Source: Omphiscola glabra (Eukaryota; Mollusca; Gastropoda; Lymnaeidae). Taken from it: 64,000 bases of DNA. A model generated the notes under the pieces. The model was not told where the DNA came from, searched no databases, and worked only from the letters and a program-made list of their open reading frames with translations. Every line of letters begins with the position of its first letter. The first letter of the stretch is position 1. A program made the position numbers and the translations under genes. Location: NCBI GenBank assembly GCA_964017045.1, contig OZ024806.1:10183860-10247859 (forward strand), written 5' to 3'. This document shows positions 34,776-45,452 of the stretch, piece by piece.

Positions 34776-35286
34776 CCCCGTTTTACCATAAACTCTTCCG
34801 ATTTCAGTTTAACTACTCCCCCATCTACTGTACTTTTAGTCCGGTACCTACGAGGGTCGTTTTCCTTCTCAGCCCTTCTCTTTGTGACAGAAATAAAAAG
34901 AAATATCATTTATGTTTGTATAAACTATTTTATATTCAAAAGGTCATAGGGCAAATATTAATATAGGAATTTATTACTCTCATTGGGTTTGCGGGGGGGG
35001 GGGGGCATGTGCCCCACCTTGACCCATAGTGCCGGTTCCCATGAATTGCCAAAAAAAATGTGTGATTCCCAAACTTGAAAAAGAAATAGTAAAGGAAGAA
35101 GTCACTATATCACTTGCCAGTAACTAGAACACATGTTTGCGCGGTATACTTAAGTTGACATTTCAACAAACACAATTTAAAAAAAATTTTAAATGAACTT
35201 CCTGCGCCAAAAAGCACCACCATAGAGTTGCGTTCAAAACTATCAATGAAACAAAACAAAACAAAAAATATTTCTTTAAAAAAAAA

Positions 35287-35979
35287 ATGTCTGCTGGACC
35301 AAACGTTGCGTCTTGTTCTGACACGCTGCATCAGCCCCACGGTGTTTCATCGGATGACACCTTGCCAGTTGTCCGCACGGAGGTCACGCCGACCCTCGTC
35401 ATACCCCCAACACTTGCTCCCCCACCTGCACGAAAGACGCCCACTGTTGTAAGGGTAAGCAAGCACACGGACATTAATGATTCCGGGACACCCAAAACCA
35501 CGACTTATCGTAAAGCCAGGACCGTCCCAGGTGTAGTGCCCATGCCGGATTACGCCATCCCCACGGATAAACTAGAGAACTTCCTGCTTCCGTTATTCAT
35601 CAGCATCGACATATCGTTGATAGCCATAGGCCATAGGTACTTCAACGACTGCCCGGGGGAGCCGATGATACCCGTGTACGTCATCGTCTCCGGCATCTCC
35701 GGCCTGTCGTTCGACATGTCCAGAGTAATCGACCGCATCACGATGTTCCTGTTCGAGTACAGCTACAGGGTCTCGCCCATGATAGCGCTGTTCATCTTCG
35801 TTTGGTTCGGGTACGGGAACATCTTGCTGACCTCCTCGAAGACCAGGTCATACCTCATCACCCCCGACCAGACCTACTGCAACCCCAGGATCTACTGGCT
35901 CACCGTATGGTATATAATGTTTATGTGGATTGTCCTAGTCGTGTCGTTGGCCTATTACGTCAACATTTTGTACTGTTGA
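35287..35979 (+). CDS. TMEM272-like four-helix membrane protein A
   Basis: An uninterrupted 230-residue frame in one exon. Residues 1-90 are polar and Pro/Thr-rich with no signal peptide, probably cytoplasmic. Four hydrophobic segments follow at about 96-117, 126-143, 163-182 and 202-227. The motif IAIGHRYFNDCP...IPVYVIVSG after helix 1 and the YCNPRIYWLTVWYI motif before helix 4 are the signature of TMEM272-like proteins, which are uncharacterised and strongly multiplied in molluscs. The first ATG follows an A-run (35280-35288) and gives a full-length family member; no closer upstream start exists. It faces the paralogue at 38909-39547, tail to tail, 2.9 kb away. The coding part is GC-richer than its surroundings, as expected of a real gene. 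Molecular role unknown. Confidence 0.8.
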   Translation: MSAGPNVASCSDTLHQPHGVSSDDTLPVVRTEVTPTLVIPPTLAPPPARKTPTVVRVSKHTDINDSGTPKTTTYRKARTVPGVVPMPDYAIPTDKLENFLLPLFISIDISLIAIGHRYFNDCPGEPMIPVYVIVSGISGLSFDMSRVIDRITMFLFEYSYRVSPMIALFIFVWFGYGNILLTSSKTRSYLITPDQTYCNPRIYWLTVWYIMFMWIVLVVSLAYYVNILYC

Positions 35980-36147
35980 ATGGCTGGGACCCCACTCACT
36001 AGCCCAACGCACTGACCAGAGCGCTCTCTCATAAATTAGACACTGTCACTGGAACAATTTTTGTGTGTGTGCGTATAAACAGAACAAGGTTCTTGTATAA
36101 ATGTAACAAAATAGACTATTCTTAAGGAAACAGGAAACTGAACGAAC

Positions 36148-36189
36148 ATGAAGCCGAACAGTATCCCGTTAAATGTAATATCAGACCAG
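36148..36189 (+). CDS. Possible 5' coding exon ending in a strong donor
   Basis: An ATG opens 14 codons (MKPNSIPLNVISDQ) up to CCAG|GTAAGTC, a near-perfect splice donor in phase 0. No matching downstream exon was found. The longer open frame (to 36384) would ignore the donor. Could be a first exon of an unrecognised gene or chance. Confidence 0.2.
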
Positions 36190-36621
36190 GTAAGTCAAGC
36201 AAATCTTACAAGGCTAAATGATTTCATCTACTCTGCTGCTCAAACCGACTATAAGTCTACGTGGCCAGAAGACGAAAGATCTTACGACGATTTGGACCAC
36301 GGGACGATGTCCGTGTTGTGGTCACGTCAATTCTGGATCGAACACGTTTCGGTTTTTGTTGTTGTTGAGAATGGCCGGAAGTGATTCATTTTGCTTCAAA
36401 TCAATTGAACAGACGACACGAACCACCATTTTGAATTAATCTTTGCAAGCAGACGGGTCGAAAGCGCCGTACGTGAACGCATCAACGAATACGGGAATGT
36501 TTTTCTAAAATGATGGCTCAAAACTAAAATGACAGCATGGACACTTTTGTGTTGGTTGAATAATTCTGTTGACTTTTAATATTGTGGAATTTGTGTCTTC
36601 AGGGCAGAACTTACTTTATCA

Positions 36622-36836
36622 CAGTGGCTCTCAACCTTCTTATCTTAAAGCCGCAACCCTTTAATAGAGTCCCTCATGCTGTGGTGCCCCCCCAAACCCC
36701 CCCCCCCCTCACATAATTAGTTTCGTTGCTACTTCATAACTGTTAGTATATGTGTTTTCCGATGATCTTAGGCGACCCCTGGGAAAGGGTCATTCGACCC
36801 CCAAAGGGGTCGCGACCCACAGGTTGAGAACTGCTA
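36622..36836. mobile_element. SPIN/URR1-like hAT MITE, copy C
   Basis: It begins CAGTGGCTCTCAACC and ends AGGTTGAGAACTGCTA. The interior matches copy A ('cctcatgctgtggtg', 'ttcgttgctacttcataact', 'tatgtgttttccgatgatct', 'aggcgacccctgggaaaggg'). The flanks CTTTATCA and CTTTAGCC agree at 6 of 8 bases, a worn 8-bp duplication. A poly-C run has grown in the middle. Confidence 0.85.
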
Positions 36837-37190
36837 CTTTAGCCCCTCATGCTGTGATTCAAATTTTTTGAGGGTGAGGTAAGGGGGTGGTGGTGGGGGA
36901 GTGGGGGAGTGGGGGGGGATGTCAGTATATATAAGTACATGATTTTTAATTGAAAGAATGTTTTAGCATCAGCAGATACATGTTTAGGATCTGTGATTGA
37001 AAGTAATAATTTTTTAGCCCCAGTAAGTCGATGTGCTTGGGATTTTTAATTGAAAGAATGTTTCTGTAACTCATATGTTGCTAGGGTTAAAAGCCACTTT
37101 TTCTTCTATAGAGAATTATTTTAGAATTAAACAGTTAACAGTATTTTAAAATTTTACATTTGATTAGTTATTTTTTTTTTCAATACACCT
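36837..37190. other. Intergenic between the two TMEM272-like genes
   Basis: It has a G-rich stretch near 36870-36920 and a repeated 'tttttaattgaaagaatgttt' (36943 and 37039). No gene was seen. Confidence 0.35.
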
Positions 37191-37393
37191 GGCAGGTGGG
37201 TAGCTAAAAGGAGGGCGGGGGCAGGGAGGGACAGATGTCCTTGGGCCCCATACTAGTTAAGGGCTTCAAAATGTGCTTTGATATTATTTTATTGAAGAAA
37301 ATAATGGGTTTGAGAGTTGAAAAAAAAGGAAAGGGAGGCCCTTTAAAATGAATCCTATCCCCCGGGCACCAAACACTCTAGCTTCGTCTCCGG
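37191..37393. mobile_element. MITE with GGCGTAGCG-type ends, copy 2 (worn)
   Basis: The interior matches 25231-25438 almost throughout ('acagatgtcc', 'tttgatattattttattga', 'gaaaataatgggtttgag', 'ccccgggc.ccaaacactct'). The ends are decayed (GGTGGGTAGCTAAAAGG and TAGCTTCGTCTCCGG). Confidence 0.7.
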
Positions 37394-38327
37394 CACAGGG
37401 TTTTAAACTAATAATTTGTGTGTTAAAAAAAACAACAAAACAACCGAACGAATTATAATTCTGTTTTAGAAGTCTCAACAAAGGGACGCTACGCATTCGG
37501 CATATCTCAACTGAGATACAACTCATTTGTCTCCCCCCCGCCGCTTCAATGCGTTACCATTTAATCCACTGGAGACGGTCACTTCAACAACTCCCCTTAA
37601 GAGCGTCTTGTTGATTTGATGCAACGTAACTTTTGTTGGTAACTGCTAATGGCTTCATCGTAACAGTACATACAATCTTCAGTGTTCATTTGACATATAG
37701 TAGTCCCTTTAGAACGGATCATATTATCCTATATACATATATATATATCTGTTTTTTTGCTACCACACTCACACTAGTGCAAGCTGTAACGCTAATTTGA
37801 TGATCCCGTAGCGGTTACCAGTTACGCGGAAAAAAGTGTGAGCGTGCGTGGGGGGGGGGGGGGCGGTAATCTGCTGCTTTGGAAACCGCTCAAAAACAAA
37901 CAAACAAACAAAAAAAAAACAAAGAAACCTTCTAGGATAAGCGCATGAACTGGTCTATGCAACGCTTTGTGAGAGCTCGAAATAGCCATGAAACTCTTTA
38001 TACCCGTTTCTAATATTTTAGATATTCTAAGATAAGATAATATATCGTTTTAACACATTTTAAAAAAAAATACATCGTGCTCTATTTATTTCCCCCTGTC
38101 TTGAAAATCCTAGTTTGAGTTTTTCCTGGTTTCTTAGAATTAGTCTGCAGCCAATCATCTTGAGTGTGAATCGTAATCTCGAACAGTCTCGGCTTTTTTT
38201 GGTTCGAACGGAACTCTTGTTTTTTTTCTCCAAGATCACGGACACTCCTTATGTCTGTAGGCGATTTGTCTTTGGGTGGTTGTAGTATGCAAGAAAAGAT
38301 CACTTGGAATGACCCCCCCCCCCCCCC

Positions 38328-38361
<34 letters not shown>

Positions 38362-38870
38362 AACGAATATCAAAAAAGGTACGACGCAAAATATACCAGA
38401 TAAGTACACCTATTAAATGTACAAGTCAAACAAGTCCAAGCGGTCACAAAGGTCACAGAGGTCACATAGACGCATATAAAAGTATAACAATAACATATGA
38501 TGCATTGTTTGAATGGGACATTTCTACTATCTTGACTGATTCCTCCCCTCCCCCCCCCTCGACCGATAAGCAATGATGCTGGATGCCGTCCATGGCTTGA
38601 TATGTAAATAGTTATGGAATGGTTGGAGCGAATACACATTTGTTTTGTTTTATTTAATTAATGTAAGTTCATTTTTAAGTTCTATATTGCTACATAATGA
38701 GACGGTCTGAAATGAACATTGTGAAAAACATGTTTATTATAAAAAAAAAATATATATATCTTTTTTGCCCAAGCCACAAATGACTTTCGGCAGTGATTTC
38801 TTCAGACCGTCCATGTTTTTTTAGTGATGTTGGAGTCGTCCAATTTAAAATGATGGGCCTTCCTTTACGA
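37394..38870. other. Intergenic between the convergent genes
   Basis: AT-rich, with C/A runs at 38312-38360 and G runs near 37850. Minus-strand frames at 38060-38639 are low-complexity and cross homopolymers. Some of this must be the 3' UTRs of the flanking genes. Confidence 0.35.
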
Positions 38871-38908
38871 GCACTTCTGTATATAGCTCTCCTCGCTTCT
38901 CAGCCAAC

Positions 38909-39547
38909 TCAACGCGCGACGTAGAGGAGCAGGCAGGCGGCCATGAGCAAAACGATCCACACCATGGTAACATAGCCCAGCGTGAACCAGTAAACGACAG
39001 GGTTACAGTAGCCTCGGTCCGCCGGGTTCGAACTCAACCCCTTCGGCATACCGTAGACCGCGTAGTTGCCGACCAGGAACCACACGCTGGCGAAGCAGCT
39101 TAGCAAGGTGGCCGCGTACAGGCTGAGGTCACACCAGGGGGCCGTGTAGGCATCAAGCATTTTGAAAAAGTTCAAGGCCATCCCGGAGCTTCCGGCGACC
39201 ACGAGGTAAACGGGGACCATGTACTGGAGTGGGCAGTCGTTGAGGTATCGGTATCCTATTACGATCAATGTCAAATCGACGAACGCGTGAAACAGGCTCT
39301 CAAGGCAGCTACAGGTTATGTTAAATTGAAAACAGCAATTGGGGCTTTGACCTATTGGATTTGGTAGTTTGGCAATTTTATTAACGGGCCCTTGCGATGC
39401 CTGAAGAGATGGTACGTCGACTTCCGATGTGTGGTCAGTCTGGTTAAGCATGTTGCTGTATACTTTATAAATAAATATAAATACACGATCTTCCGAATGA
39501 AAGCAACTAAAAGAGACAGCTTCCGTAAGAGGTGCGTTTCGGTGCAT
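38909..39547 (-). CDS. TMEM272-like four-helix membrane protein B
   Basis: A single-exon frame of 212 residues on the minus strand. Four hydrophobic segments lie at about 83-98, 108-127, 140-163 and 183-210. It shares the family signature with gene A: LIVIGYRYLNDCP, VPVYLVVAG and GYCNPVVYWFTLGYV. The N-terminus before helix 1 is shorter and less Pro-rich than in A and includes CCFQFNITCSC. Residues 1-32 are less convincing; the methionine at residue 33 (ATG at 39449-39451, complement) starts a more hydrophilic N-terminus and may be the real start, giving 180 residues. Divergence from A outside the motifs is high, so the duplication is not recent. A 22-bp minisatellite lies directly upstream of its start. 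Function unknown. Confidence 0.78.
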   Translation of the reverse strand: MHRNAPLTEAVSFSCFHSEDRVFIFIYKVYSNMLNQTDHTSEVDVPSLQASQGPVNKIAKLPNPIGQSPNCCFQFNITCSCLESLFHAFVDLTLIVIGYRYLNDCPLQYMVPVYLVVAGSSGMALNFFKMLDAYTAPWCDLSLYAATLLSCFASVWFLVGNYAVYGMPKGLSSNPADRGYCNPVVYWFTLGYVTMVWIVLLMAACLLLYVAR

Positions 39548-39617
39548 GAAGTTTACAGAACGTAGTTTCGCTGCGAAAAATATTCATTTAGTGCTAGCCC
39601 AAATGTAACTCAAAGAC

Positions 39618-39852
39618 AACATAAAGCAAACAAGAAGATTGCCAAAAGCAACCCGAAAAAAAGCCAAAAGGCAATTAGAAGACATCCAAAGGGCAACCAG
39701 CAGACAGCCAAAAGGCAACCAGAAGACAGCCAAAAGACACCCAGAAGACAGCTAAAAGGCAACCAGAAGACAGCCAAAAGGCAACCAGAAGACAGGCAGA
39801 AGGCAACCAGAAGACAGCCAAAAGGCAACCAGAAGACAGGCAGAAGGCAAAT
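39618..39852. repeat. 22-bp minisatellite upstream of TMEM272-like B
   Basis: About ten units of 'aaaaggcaaccagaagacag' plus CC. It begins about 70 bases upstream of the gene's first ATG and so lies in its promoter or 5' UTR. The Leu/Phe-rich frames at 39610-39998 are translations of this array. Confidence 0.9.
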
Positions 39853-41245
39853 ATATATTTGTAATGCAGTTCCAGCGTTACGCTCGACGGGGCGTGTTGT
39901 GAGAATGTCAATTTACCAGCGTGCGCCACCCCCCTTTTTTTGAAGTCACAAATCTTAATGCGAACTAATAAGTCCCTGATATGGCTAAGAGAATTCAAGG
40001 AATGGCGTTTTTTTTACTAGTTCTAGTGAAATAATTTAATATAAATGTCCTGTGTTCAAATGTTTTATTTATGTACTGAAAATGTAAAATGCAATAAAAA
40101 AATTCCATTTGTTTGGATCAATAAAGAATCTTATCTTATATAGTATATAGGGTAATGTTGTGCCCTGCAAATTATAGTAAAGTTAGAGTGGGTACACTTA
40201 TCCAGAACGCTCACTGTTTCAGTTGGGTCACGGTCATGGTTACACATGTTAATTTCCATTCATTTTTTTTTTGGGGGGGGGGGGGGGGGCTAGCCCTAAG
40301 TGTATAATCTTACGCGGGCTAGGGATGGAGAGAGGTGAGGACCAGCGGGTCTCAAAAAAATCAGAACACAAAAAAAAAAAAAACAACAACAACAACAACA
40401 ACTACTTCAAAGACACACCGAAAGCCTCATAGAGAAAAAAAAGGGCGGTTAATGCCCAAACCAGGGCACTTGGAAAAAATGGGCAAAGGATCGAGAAAAT
40501 TAAACAGATTAAAAAATAGTCTTATGAAAATACTACATCAGGTTCCTTCCATAAAGTACAGCACGGTTTTTATGGACCAAATTTTACCCCCCACCCTTTT
40601 TCCATTTCCCTGTCACAATGTGTCAAAAAACCGAGACTACCCCACCCCCAACCCCCACCTCCACCCCCAGATAAAGTACGTTCCACTGTCAAACTATATA
40701 AAAAAAATTGTTTTTATGAAAATTAAATAAACTAATTAAAATTTGATCTAAAGCACACATGACTATTAGGTTTTTGAAGGTGACAAAATATTCTCATCAC
40801 CACAGTAAGTTTAACATCACTGTACAAAGTTCAGTTTTTATTTGAATGATAAACAAATATAAATGCTGTCCACCGCGATTCTTTTACCCGCCCCCCTCCC
40901 CCCCCCCTGGTGTTACAATCTCTGTCTCAGCTTCTTGTACACCTTTAAGCAACTATGTCACACACTGACAAAGTTTCTTGTGCTCCCTTTACCCCACCCA
41001 CCGTGTCACAAACCGCCCCAGTTTCTTATACCCATTTACGTCCACCGTATCACAAACTGTCACACTCTCTCAGACCCCTCACCATTATCCCCCACCCTCC
41101 TGCGCGTGGCGAACTTTACGGCCGGCCCCTCAGTATTATTATTCTGCCTACTACCCCACCCAACCCATTGGTATACCTTAATATTACTTTCTCTCTCTAA
41201 TTCCCTTCTGTTTCTTCATGAACTTTAAATATATACACATTTGAT
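39853..41245. other. Intergenic, low-complexity, no gene seen
   Basis: It contains a long G run near 40270, an (ACA)n patch near 40380 and a C-rich stretch at 40620-41180 with short imperfect 'caca.actg.cac' repeats. The plus-strand frames at 40335-41228 are Pro/Leu/Thr-rich and repeat-driven. Confidence 0.35.
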
Positions 41246-41388
41246 ATAGTTTGATCAGAGCCCTTGTCCAAATATGTGATAGTTTGATCAGAGCCCGTGT
41301 CCAAATATGTGATAGTTTGATCAGAGCCCGTGTCCAAATATGTGATAGTTTGATCAGAGCCCGTGTCCAAATATGTGATAGTTTCTGA
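41246..41388. repeat. 33-bp tandem repeat
   Basis: Four units of AGTTTGATCAGAGCCCGTGT plus CCAAATATGTGAT, nearly identical. It lies 270 bases downstream of the GPCR stop codon, probably in its 3' UTR. Confidence 0.9.
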
Positions 41389-41659
41389 TCGAAACTGCTA
41401 GGAACTGTGTGAAACGTAAGAAAAAATTGTTTTTTTGGTATTTCAAAGAAAGAAAATGTTTCTAAAGCTGCCCTCATCACCAGTGCCGAAAACATGGTCG
41501 AAAATAACCAGAAATATACACGTGCCATTAAGGACAATGATTGGTTTGAGAATTCGGACTAATCAAGAATAATGTCATTTGCATATTCAATTAAGAAAGA
41601 AAAATGGAGGCATTCTCCGCTAGAGCATTGATCGAGAGTCCCGTCTTTCTGTGACGTCT

Positions 41660-42868
41660 TTAGCTTCCTACCTGACCCCCTTCTTTTATCATCTTCCGGC
41701 AAAGTCTTTTTACCCCGTGACACACTTGTGCTACGTGACACAGTTGTGCGACGTGACACAGTTGCGTTGTTGTGCTTCTAGAACACCTTCCATTGATAAA
41801 ACTGCAATACGTCGCTGCAAATTTTGAGCTGAGCGTGACGTAGATGACAAAATTCATTGACGGGAAGATGTGGGAAAAAACCTTAACCAAAATTTGTACC
41901 ATTTCAGAACTGACACCATCCAATACAAAATCAAACGTTTTGTGAAAGGACAGAGTCATCGTCATCAACACTGCTGGTAAAAATGAGATGAAAGCCACGG
42001 TCATCAGGACCAACAACAATCGGAACATTTTAAGTTCTCTAAACCTTTTGGATTTTCTAAAGTTCGACGCCAGTGTTGAGGTTTGGGTGAATGACGTTTT
42101 CAGCATGACCACTATCACAGAGTAGCACGTGATCAGCACGCACAGTGGTAGGATAACTTGAACCAATGGTATGAGATAAATCCAGTAGAACATGGCGTGG
42201 GTGTTGTTAGACTTGGCCCAACTTCTTGCCACACGAATAACCTGGTTGTTTTGCCACTTGTATTCGTAAAATAAAAACGTTTCCGGGAATGTGAACGTGA
42301 AAATGAAGAGCTCCGTCAGAACGATGAGACACTTGGTTCTGTACGGCGTACAGATTCTTGCAACGAGGAAAGGAAAGCAAACTGCGATCAACCGTTCGAC
42401 TCCGATGATGGCGACGCTGTAAATACTTGATGACAAGGCCAGGTGATTCCATTGTAAGATTCCGTGCATGTAAATTATCAGAAATTTACCTCCTGCCACG
42501 TGGTCATATTCTTGTAATATGAGTATGACTTCTTGAAGAAGCTGCGTGAAACAAAATACAGTGTCGAAAACGGCGATAGAAGTCAGGAGAATGTTGATAG
42601 TGTCTTTAAGACCTTGCTTGATAAGAACTAAAGCCGTGATCACGTTTCCAAAGAGTCCCCAAAGACAGAGGGTGTTGATAAGTCCTCTGACTAAAAACAT
42701 GTGCATTATGTAAAGTTGTTCTGGAGTGATCAATCTTACCATTCTGAATATGTGTCCATCCCACATATAGAAATCATTCTGTTTATCTCTAGAAGGACCA
42801 TATGTGTAGTTGCCGTGCACTAACTCGGTTTGATTGTTTTCAAAATGCCGAGACGTCGTGGTGGACAT
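41660..42868 (-). CDS. Class A (rhodopsin-like) G protein-coupled receptor, divergent orphan
   Basis: A complete single-exon frame of 402 residues. The N-terminus has sequons at Asn12 and Asn20 and no signal peptide. Seven helices fall at about 57-84, 89-116, 132-160, 178-200, 226-256, 280-306 and 321-345. Class A marks are GN at 74-75, Asp102 in helix 2, ERL at 158-160 in place of DRY, Pro241 in helix 5, FISFLP in helix 6 and NFVIY at 339-343 in place of NPxxY. No Cys is present at the top of helix 3 or in extracellular loop 2, so the usual class A disulfide is absent. The C-tail holds a short duplication (QLCHVAQLCHVAQVCH). It resembles the divergent peptide or chemosensory receptors expanded in gastropods; ligand unknown. 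It presumably couples to G proteins at the plasma membrane. Confidence 0.88.
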   Translation of the reverse strand: MSTTTSRHFENNQTELVHGNYTYGPSRDKQNDFYMWDGHIFRMVRLITPEQLYIMHMFLVRGLINTLCLWGLFGNVITALVLIKQGLKDTINILLTSIAVFDTVFCFTQLLQEVILILQEYDHVAGGKFLIIYMHGILQWNHLALSSSIYSVAIIGVERLIAVCFPFLVARICTPYRTKCLIVLTELFIFTFTFPETFLFYEYKWQNNQVIRVARSWAKSNNTHAMFYWIYLIPLVQVILPLCVLITCYSVIVVMLKTSFTQTSTLASNFRKSKRFRELKMFRLLLVLMTVAFISFLPAVLMTMTLSFHKTFDFVLDGVSSEMVQILVKVFSHIFPSMNFVIYVTLSSKFAATYCSFINGRCSRSTTTQLCHVAQLCHVAQVCHGVKRLCRKMIKEGGQVGS

Positions 42869-44455
42869 TTTAAAAGTTTAGAATTGTTTCTCTGTGAAAT
42901 TATGTTTAAAAATATATATTTTTGAAATGTATTGTTTTTACCCATTGAATGTAAAACAAGGTTTTGTTGTATTATAGCTTCACATATCTTTGGTCACCAA
43001 ATACACATCTCAAAAGTTTAATTTTTGTGTCTCTTGCGTTAACGTCTTTGCTGACTGCTTTATTCGAGGAGTATTCTTCGTCAAATTCAACAAATGTATT
43101 ATCAATTTTTCGTTTTCATACGTGAAGCTTTTGTTTTTATTGTAGTGAGGTCTGATAGACCCACTTCTTTTCTATTTTAAAAAAAAAAAACAAATATTGA
43201 TCATGTTCATCTGTAATTTTTTTCCAGAATTTTCTATTAAAATTGTTTACCATTTCTAATGCGAGTTTTCGCACGGCGTTGAACATCCACTAAAAACAGA
43301 TGGAATTTCTTTGATCAGTGCGCAACACATGAATCTGAAAGCTAGTGTCTGCTTCATGTGTCATTTTTTATGATCTTGTCCGCTCTACCATCAATGTTGT
43401 CCTGAGTCTGCATCCACCATCACGTGTACTCAAAATCATGTTTCCTGGTTGCTGTCTTCATATCAAATTATTGTAACATTTTGAGTCATCTGGCGATAAA
43501 ATTTGCTCTCACACAACTCTCAAAAATATGTATGGAAACTCACAATCATTCTAACGTTAAATTTCAGGCATATAAAATCTTTTTATCCATCGAGTCTTGC
43601 GAAATTAAAGTAAAAACCAACTTAATGTGAAATGAAGTACATTAGCCCGCTGCCACATTGACCAAAGTACACCTTGTTGACATTAAGACTTTGCCCCGCC
43701 TTGCTTTCCAGGGCTATAATTAGCCTGCGGAGGCAATATTTCAAGCCATAGCCATTCTCTTACATTCTGTATTGAAGACGCTATTATCACAATCGTCTGC
43801 AAAGTCATCAGCAATTGCGAAAAATAAAGTGGAAGTTGAATGGCAGGACATTTAGAATTGCCAGCTTTCGAAAACATTACGCTTTTTTAAAAATAGTTTT
43901 ATTTAAACGTTTTCTTTTATATTTTTACTGTGACTACGCCCATTTTTTTTATGTAAATCCCATATGACACAAGTTTAAATTGCTATAGTTAAACTCTGGC
44001 CACAATGTCTGGCGGCTTTGTCATTGCCTATGACATCACTGCCATTTATTTTTCAATCTTATCTGGCATAAAATATTGACATTTTAAGTATATAATGAAC
44101 TATGCTCAAGTTGTAGTAATTGCCGCTATACCTTTGTCCCCGACGTGGTACGTGCATGGTCAGCATGAGTTTTGAAAGAAATGTCCGATCTATTTCAGCA
44201 ATTTGTTTTTTGTGTGATAGATGTTACATTTTAAATTGGCTCACTAAAAATCTAGATCTCCAAATTAATTTTGTTAGGCTGCAAATAACGTTTCTCTTAT
44301 CACATCAGAGCGCTAGCCGTTACCATACAGTACAGCACATAGCTGGGCTAGAGATACATTTAGTATGTTGGGCTTACATACAATGATTTTATGACAGGCA
44401 TTGAAACAATATCGTTATGTTAGGAACTTGTTGGAAAATGACATTGCTAGCATCG
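42869..44455. other. Upstream of the GPCR, no gene seen
   Basis: AT-rich sequence that should include the receptor promoter; no TATA box or initiator could be chosen with confidence. Frames at 43424-43877 and 44120-44386 show no domain. Confidence 0.35.
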
Positions 44456-44458
44456 CAG

Positions 44459-44700
44459 CTATCGTGCCTTGTATATGTAGCGGTAGCACAGAGTTGCAAT
44501 TTTGTACTCTATGCGAGCGCGGACCGGCAGCCAATGTAATTCTCTCAGAAGAATTTTAGCATGATCGAATTTGCGTTTACGAAGAACAATTCGAGCCGCA
44601 TTATTCTGTGCTTTTTGAATTTTATCCAGGAGCGTAGCTGGAAGACCCACCATGAGAGCATTGCAGTAGTCCATGCGTGATAGCACGAATGCAGACATCA
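44459..44700 (-). mobile_element. LINE ORF2 fragment (CR1/L2 or jockey type)
   Basis: The minus strand reads SRMDYCNALMVGLPATLLDK, IQKAQNNAARIVLRKRKFDH and then ILLRELHWLPVRARIEYKIA. This is the highly recognisable C-terminal third of animal non-LTR ORF2 ('SR.DYCNaLy.GlP...l.klQ.vQNaAARlv', 'LHWLPv..Ri.fKi'). The frame ends at 44459 and the match stops abruptly near 44700, where the 140-bp duplication begins. It may belong to the same LINE type as 30118-30482, whose fragment covers the next part of the protein. Confidence 0.88.
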
Positions 44701-44744
44701 GCGTCTTTGATGCAAGCCATTATGTTATGTAAGGCATTATGTAA

Positions 44745-45024
44745 TATAAGCCATTGCGCAATGTAAGCCATAAAGCCGATGTTTTCAATGTTGAGAAGAT
44801 GAGCGTAACCCCTGAGGTGGGGTGGGGTGGGGTCAGTAGAGGACATCCTTTTTGATGAATTGTGTTATGAATCACCAGGTCATATATAAGCCATTGCGCA
44901 ATGTAAGCCATAAAGCCGATGTTTTCAATGTTGAGAAGATGAGCGTAACCCCTGAGGTGGGGTGGGGTGGGGTCAGTAGAGGACATCCTTTTTGATTAAT
45001 TGTGTTATGAATCACCAGGTCATG
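44745..45024. repeat. 140-bp tandem duplication
   Basis: Two nearly identical 140-bp copies (44745-44884 and 44885-45024) begin ATAAGCCATTGCGCAATG and end AATCACCAGGTCAT. They contain GGGGT repeats. Confidence 0.92.
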
Positions 45025-45154
45025 TGAGCCAGTGGTGCTCAACTTTCGAGAGCCAGGAGAGCTCCGGAGTTAAGCAGGAAACATTGTTTTGATTGGGTTA
45101 AAGAAAGTGCTGCTAGCACTGAATGTTTAATGGCTTCTGAATTTGTAGACGATG

Positions 45155-45452
45155 TGAGGTTTAAGCTCCATGAGTTGGGAAGGTGAGGTTTAAACTCCAT
45201 GAGTTGGGAAGGTGAAGTTTAAACTCCATGAGTTGAGAAGGCGAGGTTTAAGCTCCATGAGTTGGGCAGGTGAGGTTTAAACTCCATTTGTTGGGAAGAT
45301 GAGGTTAAAACTCCATGAGTTGGGAAGGTGAGGTTTAAACTCCATTTGTTGGGAAGATGAGGTTAAAACTCCATGAGTTGGGAAGGTGAGGTTTAAACTC
45401 CATTTGTTGGGAAGATGAGGTTAAAACTCCATGAGTTGGGAAGGTGATATTT
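45155..45452. repeat. ~29-bp minisatellite
   Basis: About ten units of 'gaggtttaaactccatgag' plus TTGGGAAGGT. The right half alternates two variants (ccatgag and ccatttg), making a 58-bp higher-order unit. Confidence 0.9.

Noticed and set aside
36218..36439. Frames overlapping the donor at 36190 as a separate small gene
   Set aside because: No domain, and they run into AT-rich sequence with no supporting splice signal.
45050..45085. 5S rRNA-like phrase 'gctccggagttaagcagg'
   Set aside because: Only a short internal match, with no flanking 5S sequence or box C.
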